Positions 33,501-48,500 of a stretch of DNA of 64,000 nt are shown piece by piece. The position numbers and the translations under genes were made by a program. Every line of letters starts with the position of its first letter. The first letter of the stretch is position 1. The DNA comes from Smittia aterrima (Eukaryota; Arthropoda; Insecta; Diptera; Chironomidae), in contig CP093829.1 of assembly GCA_033063855.1 (NCBI GenBank), positions 23,095,537 through 23,159,536 of the forward strand. Direction: 5' to 3'. The notes under the pieces are model-generated. The model was not told the DNA's origin, ran no database searches, and saw nothing but the letters and a program-made list of their open reading frames with translations.

Positions 33501-36500
33501 ATCGTTGGCTATGGAACAACTTTTATCCACGGAAAATATCTCAAATATTGGCTTGTAAAGAACTCATGGAGCTCCGAGTGGGGAGAAGACGGATACATCA
33601 GGATTCTAAGGTAACTTCAAATTTCTAAACGATCTCAATGTGATGACAATTCTCTTCAATTCAATTAGAGGCAACAACACATGCGGCATCACAAATTATC
33701 TAATTCTCCCGCAAACTGACGAAGAACTTCGATAAATCTAGAGCGAAAAGCGAATTAATTCCTTGACAGTGAGAGAACAGAAACCGACCAACATTTATTG
33801 ACTCGCAAACTGTAATTTTCTGTTTTATCGAACACAAATGTTTATTTCATGAAAAAAAAGCTCATCGCTCGAGATGAAAAAAAAAGAGTTATCAAACAGT
33901 AAAAATCTCAACTTTACGACTTCTGATCAAACGAAATGCGCCGCTCGTTGCGCGAAATTCCCGGGCCGCGATAATCGAAAAGCGAAGCAACACAAAAAGT
34001 CTTTTATCGCGAAGAAAAATGCTTTTTTACGAGTCAACATAATAAAAAGCCACTGCGCCGTAATCTCGTTACCTTGAAATGTAAATCATCAGACGCCTTT
34101 TTCCTCTTAAAAAATATGTGTCATTGATTTAAGTAGTTGGCAAAGTGTAAAGTTTCACTGTGCGGTTGCGACAAGGGGGAGGATTGAAATTAATATGCGA
34201 GCTGAAGTTTCTTTTACCGATTCGACGGCAGAATCTGTTTTCCCTCCGAAGCTAAAGAGAGAGCGATGCCGACTCGCATAAAATTATGATTCATGTGCCA
34301 GTCGCTTCAAAGTGTCAACGGATTGCGTTTCAAGCTGCTTGCTAAACAATTGTGACAAATTCCCGATTGTCGTTGACTCACTGTAAGCCTCAGATTCAGT
34401 TTCAAGGCTTATGTGCACTTGAGAGAAGCTTAAAGACATTTCCTCGCCAAGTTTTGAACTTTACGTTTAAGTTCGCAAGGAGTTAAATTGGATTTTTTAT
34501 TCTCAACTCAATGAAGATGTTATCATCGATTAACTAATAGTTCTCATGAGAACCTTCTCGAATAGTAGCGCGTAGAAGATATTTTTATTATGCTCTTGTC
34601 AGATTAAAATATTCAACGACTTTATTCGATCTCTCCTCAGCAATTGCTTCAGAGCTCTGCGTCATTATCGACATTTGCATGAAACAAATCGATGCCGTTG
34701 GTCTGAGGACACTTCTTCAAGGAAACATCGGCGTTTGATAATTAATGAAATCAATTTGCATTTCTTCAAGGCGTCATTTAATCTTCGCCTGTCTATCTCT
34801 TCGGATGTCTGCGACGGAATGCAGGAAACCAATGAGAAATCACCGCCATCAACAAAAGTTTACAGTCCGAAATGTCATAAAAAAAAATCTAAAGCTCTTG
34901 ACTCACCTTATCACAAAAAACTTTGATTTGACAATAACCTCTGTGGGAGACATTTGTGTCACGTGGATCCTCAAATGTGTCGACTTGTATGTGCAGCGGA
35001 AGACCCTGAAAAGAAGAAGAAAGAAAAGATTTGTTAAACTTTGTTCGAATTCATCAAAACTCCACATGCGTCGAGGCTGACTTTGCTTCTCCCTTTAAGT
35101 GAACACATTTTTTAAGTCCACACACAAGTCACGATAAAGCTTTAACAACTGCTCCACATTTGGGCAATTGCCGTCGATTAAACTGACTAATGGTGCCTGC
35201 CTGCGTTGCGATCATTAAGAAGAAAACAAAAAATATTACAGTTAAGTGGCTTAATTGAAGCTCAAGCTCTTTTATATTTTTTCGCTCAGCTCGAGTCCAA
35301 AAAGACCGCGAATTAGCATAGCGATTAATTTGAGATATTGAATGACTTTAATGCCAAACGCACAGTGACACTCAACCGATAACGAATCTCGATATTTCTT
35401 ACGTTGATTTGTTTTTCGAAGAAACGCAAAAACATAAAACAAACATTTTAATTTAATTAAAACTGCTCGCTTCGTTTGCCCATGGCGACAATTTTTTTTT
35501 GTGTTTTTTCTTGTCTCCATACTTCGATGCTTATCGACAGCTTTGAAGGCGATTAAAATATTTTGTTTTTTGTTTCTCGGTGAGCTCATTTGAATGTAAT
35601 GCTTTGAAAATTTCATCGGAATTATCGAAAGACTTCAATCAGCGAATAGAAAGAGACTTGGCTTGTTGTTCTCCCGAAATCACAATCGAAATCTCTCGTT
35701 AAGGGAGCGAAATGTTTTGTGACAGACAAAAGCCAATAAAACTTAATTTCCCTATTGAAAGCGTTTTGAAGTCACCTGAACAACAAATATCGCGAGAGAC
35801 ACATTTTCCGTTTCACAATCGAATCGACCGAGAAATGTAAAATGCAAATTGAATTACAGTAAAAAATCTGCGTAGGATTTTTTTTCTTCTATTTAGCCTC
35901 AAATGGATGTTAATTTAGCGTCTTCGAAAGGCGATAGAAACATTAAACTATTCAGTGAAAACAGTAATTCATTGCGCTGGAGAGCATAAGGAGAGCTGCA
36001 AGCGAATCGGGAAATGCTGTGCGAACGAATCGAAAGCAGAAGAGAAGAAGAATCATCTCCCATGCGAATGTGCTTTTAAAAGGCATCCGAAGTAATTTTT
36101 TTTAAGTCGAACACCTGTCTATAAACTACAATCAATTCTTCTTGTTATTCTCCGCGAATGAAACATTTTTTTTTCAGGCCATTGACGGGGCTGAGAGCGA
36201 AAGAAAAATGAATTAAAAATCCCCTCAACATAAGTAAAGGATTTATCATTTGTGCGGATGACAGGTAAGATGATAAATAAATTGGCCGCTACGCAGAGAG
36301 ACAACAGGCGATTCCGAGCGAGAAACGTACATTTATGTCTTTCAATCTCAAGCATTTTTACATGTGTCGCTCTCAAGTCATTCGCGCAGAAGAACAGATT
36401 GTTTGTCAATCGTCGTCGTCGTCCCCGAATGTTATCTCTCTGCTCGCCCGTTCTCCGTCTCTTCTTACATTCCTCGGATAACCAGAGACGAAGAATAGTT

Positions 36501-39500
36501 AATGGATGATTGCTGCGAGAGCGACATCGAACAAGTGCAGCATAGAGCGAGAAGAAATATAAATGCTGAGAGTTTAATTCGAACCACCCACGCGATCGAT
36601 TTCTTCAAAAGCTCGTGATGTTTTTATCTTTGAAATTCCTCTTAAGTCTCGTCGATCGTTTCTCTCTCGAGACTTTCGAGAACGATTATGAAAACAATTG
36701 ACTAGCGATCCGTTCGAGAGTCGTGGAGAATTATAAATTGTGATGGAAATTGTAACTTCTTTTTAATTCATAGTTGGCGTAGATGCATCATCCATCGGAC
36801 GATCAACAAGAGGAGATCGCAGTGCGAAGCGAAGGGAAAATGATCCATTTCGTGTTGAAATAGAATAAATTCCCTTCATCTCCACGACGTTCTGTGTTGC
36901 GATTACTTTTAGCCTTTAAGTCAAAATACTGTGTAAGAGAAGCTTAAGCGAATGGCTTTGACCGATGCTGCTGTTGCCGTCTTTCATTTAATGAATTAAA
37001 TATATAGAATTAAGTATTTTGATATGCAGATGCCGAGATCTTATTACCAGTGGAGTCTCCTCTCAAATGCCGAGGACAATTTGCTGCTTTGTTTCAATTA
37101 TTTTTTTTATGCTTGCACATTCCACTGAACGAGTGTAATCAAATATGTTCGCCTAGATGCGATGCTACCAACGGCGATCTTGCAGACAAGCGTCAAGCCC
37201 GGCAGTCACTTGAGCATTTCTTTGTCTCGATGTCGCACGCTAACAACAACTGCAATCCTCAATTTATGAAAGGCGAGATGCTCGAGCGTTCTTTGTTGTA
37301 AAAAAAACAGCAATTACGAGCACGCCGGAGACTGACTGCGAAAGCAATAATTTAACTAAATTTGTGTAACATGACGGGAAATTATTGTTATTGGGAGATG
37401 AAGTAAAGAAATGCTTTTCAAACAATTAACTTTTTTTCTCCGTCCCTCGAGTCGAGTTGTTTTGAAACGAAGTTATTAATTTGCTACTTAAACGTTTACC
37501 TACATTCTTATGCAAAGAAAGGAATTTTGTCGGTTTTTATTCGCTTAAAGAAATTGAAGTTGACATGCAAGAAACTTTTGTCAGACGACTCCGGAACTAA
37601 AGAATCTTTGTCATCGATTTAATTATAATGAAAGAAGAGTTTGTTTATAATTTTTACCGTAACGAACAGCAGAAGCAACATCCGATAATTCATGAACAAG
37701 TGCGACAAGACAACTTCTTCAAAAAGGAAATGACTGTCCATCAAGTGATGGCTTACATGGAAAGAAGATGAATTGATTTTTAATTGATATCTTCTAATTA
37801 ATGCGTGTAATTCCACTTAATGAATGCCAAGTAGCAATGGAGCGGTCACAAAAAGCTTTTGCTTCTCATTTCAAAGGCAGGCACGGCCTCCATCATCTAA
37901 CTCTCTTAATAACGTAATTTATGGATCCAGAAAATTAATGACAAGCGTATAATGTTCCACTCAATCACGATTTCTTTCTCCTCTCCTATTGTACTTTTCC
38001 CTCTTCGACGCTGTCGTCGTCATTTCTTTCGGCCCAGCACTCTACGGCGGAGACGGCGGAAATTAATAGCTTGTTTCGTCTTTCAACTTATTATCATTTA
38101 TTTAAACATAGTTAAACATAATGAAATAAAATAAATAGAGTGGCACAGTTGAAATGGGAAGCTACAAACGACGAACTAACCAGGTGGCATGTTTGTTCGC
38201 TTTTTATTTGAGAAAGGAGAAGCTGACTTGAGAAATTGCTTCTCTTCATTCACCGCGTTAAGCTGATCGTTCGTCTAAGAAAAATAAAAAAGTCTATTTT
38301 GACTCTTTTGAGTCAAAGATTCAATTATGAGATCGCAAGTTGACCTCGCGATGAAGCAAAATAACCGCGGCGTCATGACAGATCGAAACAATAAATTCTG
38401 CGCAGTCAAACACAAAGGGAAATCGAATAATCAATAAACAAGCAAACGAGAAATTACCTTAACACCTTTTTGACTGCTAAAATCAGTACTTAAACATTGA
38501 ACAGCAACGTTTATCTGCAAATAAAGAAAATAAAAAAGGAAATTAACGAAAGCGATCAATGAAATTTTAAAATAATAAATAATCAACCGAAAGCTACACC
38601 AACAAGACATCTCGCGCTCAAATATCGAGAGAATTAAATTGTTTCGGGTTTACCTTTTGCCTCGGCTAATCCACGAGTCAATAAATAAAAAGAAGAAGAG
38701 GGCGAAGTAATAAATTATTTTATTTTTGCGAGTAATTCTTTCTTTTTTGTGCAAAGGCGATGTTGGAACAAGCGATACAAGCGAAGTTGTAATTATCGCG
38801 CTATAAATTATAGAAAACGGTATCAATGGCAATTGCGAAAATTGATATCGGCGTGTCGTCTCGCCGTTGCTGCCTCGTCGAAATAATTCTGAATTGTCCC
38901 TCTAATAACAGCTTCTGTGGATTCTAAATCACGACTATTACGTTTCGCGGTCGATTTCGCGATTTCTGATGTTTACATCGCCGATCAAGCCGCGAGTCAA
39001 TGGACACCGAAACAAATCCAATTAAATTTCTTCGACGGAGATGACTTTGCAACCTGTTTCGTTCCGTGCGTCTTCTCAGGAAACTCGTTCCGTCGTGTCG
39101 ATTTATTTATTTGTTGTTAGCGTCGAAGGTGTTTATGGGGAAATGACTTTTTTCCCACAACAGCCGATCATGAATCATAAGTCAAGCCCGAAGACTCTGA
39201 GTGCGTCCAGTGCGAAACAGGAATTTCCACATCGACACTCGATAACTCACAACCCGCATTCTCACAAATAGAAATTTCTCGTTAAAATATTTTGGATGTT
39301 TAAGTGATTGTCATCGCGATTTGCGGTAAACATCGTGAGAAATAGCAATTTCAGTTTAATTATTGAGACTTCACATGCCAAGTCCGCGATCAAATTTCAA
39401 ATGTTGCGCAAACTCTAACGAGCGAGCGATTTTCTCTTAAGAAACTCATCCATAAATTAAATGATAATGAAAATTTACTTAGCAATTTCATAATTCTTGT

Positions 39501-42500
39501 TTTTTTTTTTCGTTTCGCTAATTAATGTTCAATCTCTTCGCCGCTTAAAGCGATTGAAATCATTGAGCCGGAAAAATATAAAAAAAAAATTATTAATTAA
39601 CGCGAGAGAGACTCTAAAAAGCAATTAAAAATTTATCTGCGAATGTCATTTTGCTTTGCATCGGAGTTTTCGTCATCTAATCCACAAGCTTAATCTCTTT
39701 GATGAGTTCTTTCGAGTTTTTATTTTTATTGCCAAAGGAAACTCAGGTTTACTGCATCTCATTCGAGTTGTGCGCCTCCGTAAAGAGAATATTTATTTTC
39801 AATTATTAGCAATAAGAAATATTTTAATACGCTAAGTGATCACTTAATAAACGAGGATCTTCTAGCCTCTCCGATTACTTCTCCACAGTCGGCTGAGTCA
39901 TTGCCGCTTTAAAATTCATCAAAATTGCAAACTAAAACTTAATGTTTCCATGATTAGCTCGATTAGCTTTGTAAACGGTTCTTTTACTATCCTTCAACTC
40001 TATAAAAGCAAATGCATGTTCGAGTGAGCTTAACACACGAGCTAATTTGATATGCGAGTTGTTCTATCCAATACATGTCGAAGCCCCACGAAACCTCAAT
40101 GTTTTCTTAAACCCATTGACCGAAATAAATCTTTCATTTGTCTTAAGACATAACGAAGCCAAATAAAACAATAATTTATATCTCAATTCGGAGCGTCGTC
40201 TAAGATTTATCTCGAAGGCACGTGAAAGAATGCCGCGCCACGCTAAAATAAGCCAACAAACAGCTTAATTAATAATCTGTCACTTAATGACGTTTTTTTT
40301 ATTATTTATTCTGCACGCGGATGCCTTCGAGGCACTTTCGTTATGCTTTTCGGGGGTAAAGGCAGGCGACCCGAATCAGCTTCGAAAGAGAAGAGAAATG
40401 AAGATGCAGAATAGGCAATTAATAAATTATAGCGCTCGAGATTAACACGCTGTAGCGCAACGAAAGAAAGGAAAATTGAATAAAAAAAGTTCTTCTTATC
40501 GTGTTGCGAGCGTCGCAATTTATTGCCATTGATATTGGCATGATAGCGAATGCGATAGCTAGGGAGTGAGTGAGTGAGAGAGAGGAACACACTCAGAACG
40601 ATACAAATTAATATTTGCGCCTTGTTCTAGATACACTCGGAAACACCATCGAGCCGCACGAAACAAAGATAAAATGTCATGTAATTTAGCAAAATGGTAG
40701 AAGAGAGAGAGAGAGAGAAGAGAAGGCGATGCCAATGAATTATAATTTATAAATCGACTCGGCATGAAGATGTTTTATTTATGTTTCAATGCAACAGCGC
40801 CCGTTTAATTGAATCTCTCCTTGACTGTCGTCTTTAATTTACGCGCATTTCGTGCGTGTCTCAAACATCGATCCGTGGGTTTCACAAACTCTCGGCCGTA
40901 ATAATCCGATTTCGAAACAAAACCACGACGACGACGACAACGAAAAAAAAAACTGCTTTCAATAAATTTTTCAGTTCCTCTGACCTTCGACTATGAATGA
41001 CACAAACAACAAACACTCGAGTGTTTCATAAATAATTCAGATGAGGTTCGAAAAAATAAATATCTCTTCGACTCCTACTGATTATCGACAACTATTTGAA
41101 TTATTAAAAACATTTTTTTATGCTTTATCAACGAATCTCTTAAGCGAACGCAGTTTGAGACTCGAGTAAAATAATTACGAGCGCTTAGAGTTGACTTACG
41201 GTGGCTGAAACGTTAACGACATGAAACTTTTCATATTTTGAGCCAATTGATTAAAACATTACGGAACGGGGAGGCGACGAAGACTTGCTGGGATTCTTTT
41301 TAGTTCGACGTTCGTTAAAAATTGAAATTTATTGAGATTTCTTTGATCTGATAGAGTCAAGTGTAATCGAGAGTTCGGAAAAAGCTTTGACTGGATTCAT
41401 TAACTTCTTTGACTCGACTAACTGTAACAAACATCAGAACTTAATCTCGAAAAAGTCGATTTGTTATCTTATTAAAATGTTAGCTAAGTCTTGATCGTTC
41501 AAGGAAATAAAGTTTTTCTCAAACAAATTTAACGAAAAGCGAATTGGCATTTTTGAAATGTTTTGATTTATTGCTTTGCCCGAGCGCGGCGGCTCTCATT
41601 CCTCCTGCCATCTCACGAATCTTGACAGACACACACACACACACGCGATAGATTTCTCCTCTTTTTCGCCTTGTCGGGAGCAATAAATTTTATCTCATAA
41701 ATATATGTCGCTTTTTCACTATTTCAATGCTTTATTGCGCGCTAACCGCAAATTGATTTCTCGATTCGCGTTGCAACGTTGAGCGTCTCGCGGACAAATC
41801 TCAGCAATTTTCTATCATAAATTAATGTCGATTTTTAATTTGCAACTTTCGTGTCGCGGTTTCAGCACGTCATATGTAAATTTGTCAAAATTGCCAGTTG
41901 CGAAATTGGATTTTCTCTCTCACTCGCTGGAGCTTGCGAGGTTAGTTTTTAAAAATTGGGCGAGTCAATAGCGTTGATGTCTTTGTTGTATGAAAAATCA
42001 CTTCAATAGCTAACGATTAGATGGTTTCATCAATTTACCTTTGCTGAACTTTCAAGTGGATTCCAATAGACGGCGATAGCATTGTGCGAGATTTCTTCTA
42101 TAAGTCCGACAAGTCCTACGCTGTTCTTTGTATCTGGGGGCAAAAAAAAAGAAAGAAATGGAATGTGATTAAATGGTTTCTACACAGGAAATTAAGAGCT
42201 TTTCATGTTCGCGAGTATCGACAATTAAAATCTCTTTCAATTAACAAGTAACAAATATTTCCAATCACCAGCAGCGAACTGAGCTCTTCAAGTGGCGCTT
42301 GTTCGCTTCGAAGGTCACAAACACGTTTTCCCAAGCGTAATCAACCTGTTTTCTGTTCCCAATTGTTTTCGGGAACTTTTCCAATTGCAACGCAACATAA
42401 AAAAAAATCTGTTTAGTCACTGACGGCGAGCATGGAAAGCGCACTTAATTAATTAAAGTTGGCTGTTTGAGGCGATATCATTTCCTGGAGCTTGAAACAA

Positions 42501-45500
42501 GCTCAGAAACTACGTTATTGCGTTATTTGCCAAAGCGATGGACATCACACCGAAGGCACATGGAATCATGTAGCAGAGGAATGATCATTATCAATTAATT
42601 GTTATCTTAGAACAGCGAAAAAGAAAACGGAAAGGCGATGTAGTTGTTTGTAAGAGCATGCAGAACTTAATGTCTTAAATGGACTTTTTCGTGTTTAATT
42701 GCCAATCGACTTTGCATTATACCATCGAACATTGTATAATTGCTGTGCACTTTGTCTTTGTTTGTGGATAAATTCATTCTTATTAATCGTAAGTGATTGG
42801 ATCGTGCTGTAAAATTAACTTAAACATCTTTGAGCGTCGTACGAAACAACAAAAAAAAAACACGAGAAAGTTATTAATAAATAAATTATAAAGTCCATCG
42901 ACTCTTCAAACTCTGATAGGAATCTCTTTCTCTCTGTGCTTCTGTCGTGTCTCTTCTTCATGATCGAAGGTAAATAATGTGCAATTATGACATGAAATCG
43001 ACGGCGACAACGGAGATGGACAATGGGAAGCTAAATTCGTCCCCGTATTAAAATGTTAATTTCTCATCCCGAGCCGTTGTCTCGAGAACAATTACTCGTC
43101 AGTATCATTTGATCTCTTGTCTCGTTTTCTTCTGCTGCTAACGGAATTTTAAAAGATCATAAATATTGGGCAAGCCTTCGACGTAAACAAATTTTCTTTT
43201 ATGATAAGATCGTAATTTGAAAAGAATTTTCAAGATAATTTCAAAAAGTTTTCAATCTCCTGACGAGAGAGAGAGAGACTTTGACTTTGATGAGAAAAAA
43301 GCTCAACGATCTTTAATTGCAAAGAAAGAGAAAACTGGCGACAACGATAAACTAATAGATTTCAATGCCAATAAAACATTTTGCGGGAAAAGAAGGCAAA
43401 CGAAGCAGCAGCAGCGAGAAGAGAGAAAATTTTATTCCATCAAAAATGGTCATCGGAATTGCATTCGTTCGTCCATTCGACGTCTCCGATAATTAAAATT
43501 GTTTTTGTCTCTCTGAACAGCGTTAAAGTACAGTAGTAGAAAATGTGTCCATAAAAATTGCTTTAATGGAAGATCGCACCATTCCCATTCGGCCTGTTTT
43601 GCTTCACTGCTTGCCTTTGCGACCAGATTGTAAAACTTATTTGTTAATTGATTGTTAAGTTAATTGACCTTATCGAGGCAAAGCGAGCGGAGCTATGCAG
43701 CAACAGGTAATGTTCGCAATTGGCAATTTTCTCGCGAAAACATTTTAATTTTTAATTCTTTCGCTCTGCGACGGCTTGGGTACATGCTGAGGTTCTCAGC
43801 GAACAAACAGCGCAGTCGTTAAATGTAATTTCATTTCGAAAAAAGTTCTTCAATTCACTCCGCAAAGAGTAAAGCTTTGCAAATATCTTTTTAAACGTCG
43901 TTAACCGAGTTTGTGAATGAAAGAGTTTGAAGTCTTTGTGTTTAGCGAGCGATCATAAAAATATTGGCAATGCGAGAAGCTTTCATGAATTTTACGACCA
44001 ATCATCAGTTTTTTTTCCTCCGCCCGTTTGCTCGTAAATCTCATCGTCGCGGTACTTCATTAGTTTAACTTACCGGCATCCAAGATTCTCTGCTTGACCG
44101 AGTGCTGTCGTGAGTGCCAGAATTGCCAGGCCTTTATCTCGTCTTCGGGGCTTTTCTCTTCACGGAACATCAGCATGATGACACTCTGCGAAACAAAATA
44201 AAAACAAAATTAATTGACACATTCAACTTTAGTAATTAACTTGTTAATTTAAGATAATTGAGTTATGGAATGAAAGTGTTTGCATGAGACGACACAGAAA
44301 AGAGTTTTTTTTTTGGCAGCAGCACGAGGCAAATTTAAACTGTCAATCGCACTTAACACGCTTAGCTCTCGAAAGCAAATCTCATCGCTTGGTTTGCAAT
44401 CGAATGATTTCATCAGAAACTCTTCTCTTCATCCTAAAGCGTTTTCCACCGTTTGCGTCTCACGCAGAGATCTCGAGACACATTTTTATGAAATTCTTTC
44501 TTCTTTAATGAAGAGAAATGTGAAGCATTCTCGAGGCAGACAACAACCATCATGAGACAGAAACGGTGTCCATTAATTAAAAATTCAAAATAAGCCTCGG
44601 CTTTTAATGTAGGTGTTTAGCTTTTTTTTTTATTTCAATTCTTTCTTCAAACGACTCGCCTGGATATTTCATGTTCATGTCGAGAGAGTGAGCGAAGGAG
44701 AAAAAGAAATCTTAATTTCTTTCCGATGTTATCAGGCGAAGCAGAATAATTTTTTTAATGTTCTCCCTCTTTTTCCACATTTAATTTATGCCTTCGCGTC
44801 TGAGTTTTGTGCTCTCCTTTTTATCAGTTTACGTACTCGAGAGATTTGTTGTCGATGAAAATCGTTTGATTGAAGAAATGTCGCTTCTGAAAGTGTCTCG
44901 GGGGCTTCGATGAGAAATCTCAATCTCAAACTGATAACGACATGTAATTAAAGTACGCAGAAACTCTCCGAAGAAGAAGAAAGAATTTCGATCCAATTAG
45001 ACCAAATATGAAGCTCGCAGACTCTCTTGACGTGAACGCATAATGATGTCATGAGCATGAGAGGCAAATATGAATAACAATAAACATGGTCTAATTGATT
45101 TCTTTTCCTTCGTGATTCCGTCAAAAAAAATTCGTTTGATTGACTTAAATATCTTTTGACAGACAACAAATATTTCCATATGATCGTTGCGTATCGACGT
45201 CGTCGAAGACAATTGAATGGGAAAAGGGATTAAAAGGCAAATAAAGAGTTTCTTAGCCATGAGAACGGATTTTAATAGCTTTGCGTTCTTCAACTAATGT
45301 AGGACGTTTAAGGCAAAGCTCGGGATCACGGAAAACAAAACTAAGACACATAAAAATGTCAGAGAATGTTAAGACTCAATTAAGATTTCTAAATAAATAG
45401 TCTTAAGACTCATTATGACTAGCGAGCCTTGATCTAAATGCCTACCGCTCGATGTTTTTTGTCTCAAGCGGAATTAACTTCTGTTCACGATTGATCTTGC

Positions 45501-48500
45501 ACATCACGTCGCAATGAGTCAGCGCTTTTTGTTTGCTCAACAACCAACTATTCATCACTCAAGTCGAACAAGAAGAAGAAGAATAGAGATCCCAAGAGTC
45601 GTCAAAGACAACACATGAATCCATCATCGATTCGTCAACGCGCGGAACAAAAAACAGAAGCGACGCTCAATCTACTCCTAAACAAATAAATCTTCGAGTA
45701 TAGTTCGAACGATGACAAAAAAAAATCCTCAAAGTTTTGATTTCAATTTATCATTTCTTCAATGAAAAAAATTGAAATTTAAATATCAAAGGAGACGTTC
45801 TCTCAATAATAATTATTCATGATTTTTTTTACTCCTCTAAGTCTTTGGAATCTGATCTTTCTGCTCAACTGATGTCGTTAGGAAGCATCAGAGAAAAAAA
45901 AATTGTTCAGTATCATCTTCAAATGTTGCAAGAGAAGTCGAGATTGTAAAAGAAGATAATAAAATTATTTTTTGCTTCCGAATTTCATTTCTCTCTTGAA
46001 CCTTTAAGCAAATTCGTTGTTTGTTTGTTTTAGAGCATCTGGATAGAAAATTCGTTATATGCAAATTGCAAAGAAGTTCATGGGAAAACAGGATTGTCAG
46101 ATGAGAGCATTCGATCGAAGGTGAATCGCAAGTGTCAACACTCAATCTTCAAATTAATTCACCCCGACACATGATCATGGAAGATGATATGCGATTTAAA
46201 TCAATAACGAAAAGGGGAATCGAGCGGCAACAGTTACAATGATTATCGTCGACCGGAAGGAAAACTAGAGCTTGCGAGAGTTGATTGAGCGAAGCGGCGA
46301 AACATTATACTTTGAGAGTTTCGTGGAAAAATGTTTCAAGAATTATGCAAATTCTCGCTTTGGGACAATAAATTACGGTTCATTGTGTGTGGCTGGTGGG
46401 CTGCCTTTCTAGGTGTGTCAGCAGCTTCTAATCGCTCTGTCGACTCAAACGTAATAAATAATCTAAGACTTCAGCTACGAAGCGGCAAGATAATTAATTT
46501 ATACTGAGAGAATTGTCTAATTCAATTAAGATTTCTGCGCTCGTTCATTGCATTCGGACGTCAATGACAGTTTGTCTCTCACTCAGACTCCAAAAAGATT
46601 TAAACGCTTCATAAATTGTGCGATAAAGTCGAGGCGGAAATTTATTGTGAATTGAGTTGGCCGATAAATTATGTTGCAGTTATTCATTTTCGGAATTCTC
46701 AAGCAACAAATAAAAAAAGTTGCAATTGGAAACGATTGCTCAATTAAAAATTCCTAGCGACTCAAATTTCCATCTCACGACTGCTCAGCAGACATTCCCG
46801 AGATGCTTGAAAGTTATTAAAATTGTTTTATGCATGAGACTTCAGGATTGCTGCTCCGACACCTTTCTCACATAAAGTCACTCGGGATAATGCAAAGCGA
46901 AAGGATTCTCGAGGGAGCAGAAAGTCTCAAGTTAACAACAGATCGAGTCATTAATAATTATTAGAAAACTTCTCTCAGCTTCTTCTCGAAGGGATGAAGA
47001 CTTTTTTTTTGTTATTCGACTTTTCGAATCTTAAGAAGAGCGAACATAAAAGAAGAAGAAAAAAAGGTTCACGATCCAACCCTTCGAGGCAGAATAATAA
47101 AAATTATCAAAGTGCGTTGATGTTCACGAGAGAAATCTCAACTCTTTTACATTTTTAATTGTATCTGACGATGGCTTTCAACAATGCCAACGAACATCAT
47201 AACAACATGAGGATCGGAGAATTTATTTATTCCAATTATAAACATTTCTCGAGATGCTTATCAGTTTGGGAAAAGCTGTTTGGAGTTCCTTTTTTGTGCG
47301 ACGACAGTGCAGTGCGTTTCTCATTTTGTTGTGACGGAGTTAATGAAATGGAATGAGATGGAGTCAGACGAAGAGTGTGTTGATGCCTCTTCTACTTTAT
47401 TAAATCGAAGGTTCATTGATTTGCAAACGATTTGCTGTTCACCAAAAAATATCTTCTCACATGAATCTCTTTCATCATTTCCATAAAAGCGTGATGCCAT
47501 AAATTCAAATTAAAGAGAGTTTTTCGCTTACCTTCACTGTCTGATTCTTGAGCGGCTTATCGGGATCATGAACGTATTCTAATGTGATGCCGTAGAACTG
47601 TCCTTTGTTGATGTACGTTATTCTGTCATCTTCGCGTCGTTGCGACGAGCTAATGGGCGACTCTAAATTATACTTGAAACCTACGTTTGAGAATCTGCGA
47701 AAATGGAAAACGAGAAAAAAGAAGAAAAGTAATATTAGTGAAACTTTCCTACGATTGCTAATGACGAATAAATTGCGAGTAAATTATGTTGAAAGGTTGG
47801 AAACAATCGAAAAGTCGCTTAAGACTTCCAACATTTCATTTAAATTTGCAACTCCCATTGGAAATCGATTTAATTGACATTATATTTTAATCTCATACTC
47901 TCGAGATATCGAAGTGCCTCTCGAAAACAAAACGAAAACAAAAAAAAAATCTATTGCGACTCGAATCAGAAATCAATCCGATCGTTGTTGTTACGGATTC
48001 CGATCGCATTTCTTCCGCAATTGTTTGTCTTCAACTTCAAGTCGTAAACTTCGCTTGCACGCAAATTGCATAATAAATTCTCCCGAATGAGCAGAGAGAA
48101 TCGTCGATTTATGAAAAATATGCAAATTGATAAGCAACAGCAGCGTCTTTGAGAGAACTGACAATTAGCAAGTGGAAATTCATGTGAATTATGCTCAATT
48201 TAGCTTAAGCTGTTCGACTCCGATCGTCTCGTTAAGTGTTGCTTAATATTCACCTACGACAATATCTGTCGACTCAGTCGATTGCACATACAAAAGACAT
48301 GAATAAATCGACGACGACCAAAGTGCAAATAGCGAATGAGAAGGGAAAAAGGTTGTTGTGGACACTGATGTAGGTAAACATATCGAACGATGCGAGGAAA
48401 ATGATTAAAAATCAAATTACAAGATCAGACGCGCAGAGGTTCGTTGATATGCAAAATAATGTGAATGCAATTATTCTCTCTCTCCCCGGCTGCGTACAGA

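Noticed and set aside
36560..36600. TTCGAACC string resembling a tRNA T-loop
   Set aside because: No matching A box, stems or acceptor could be folded around it.
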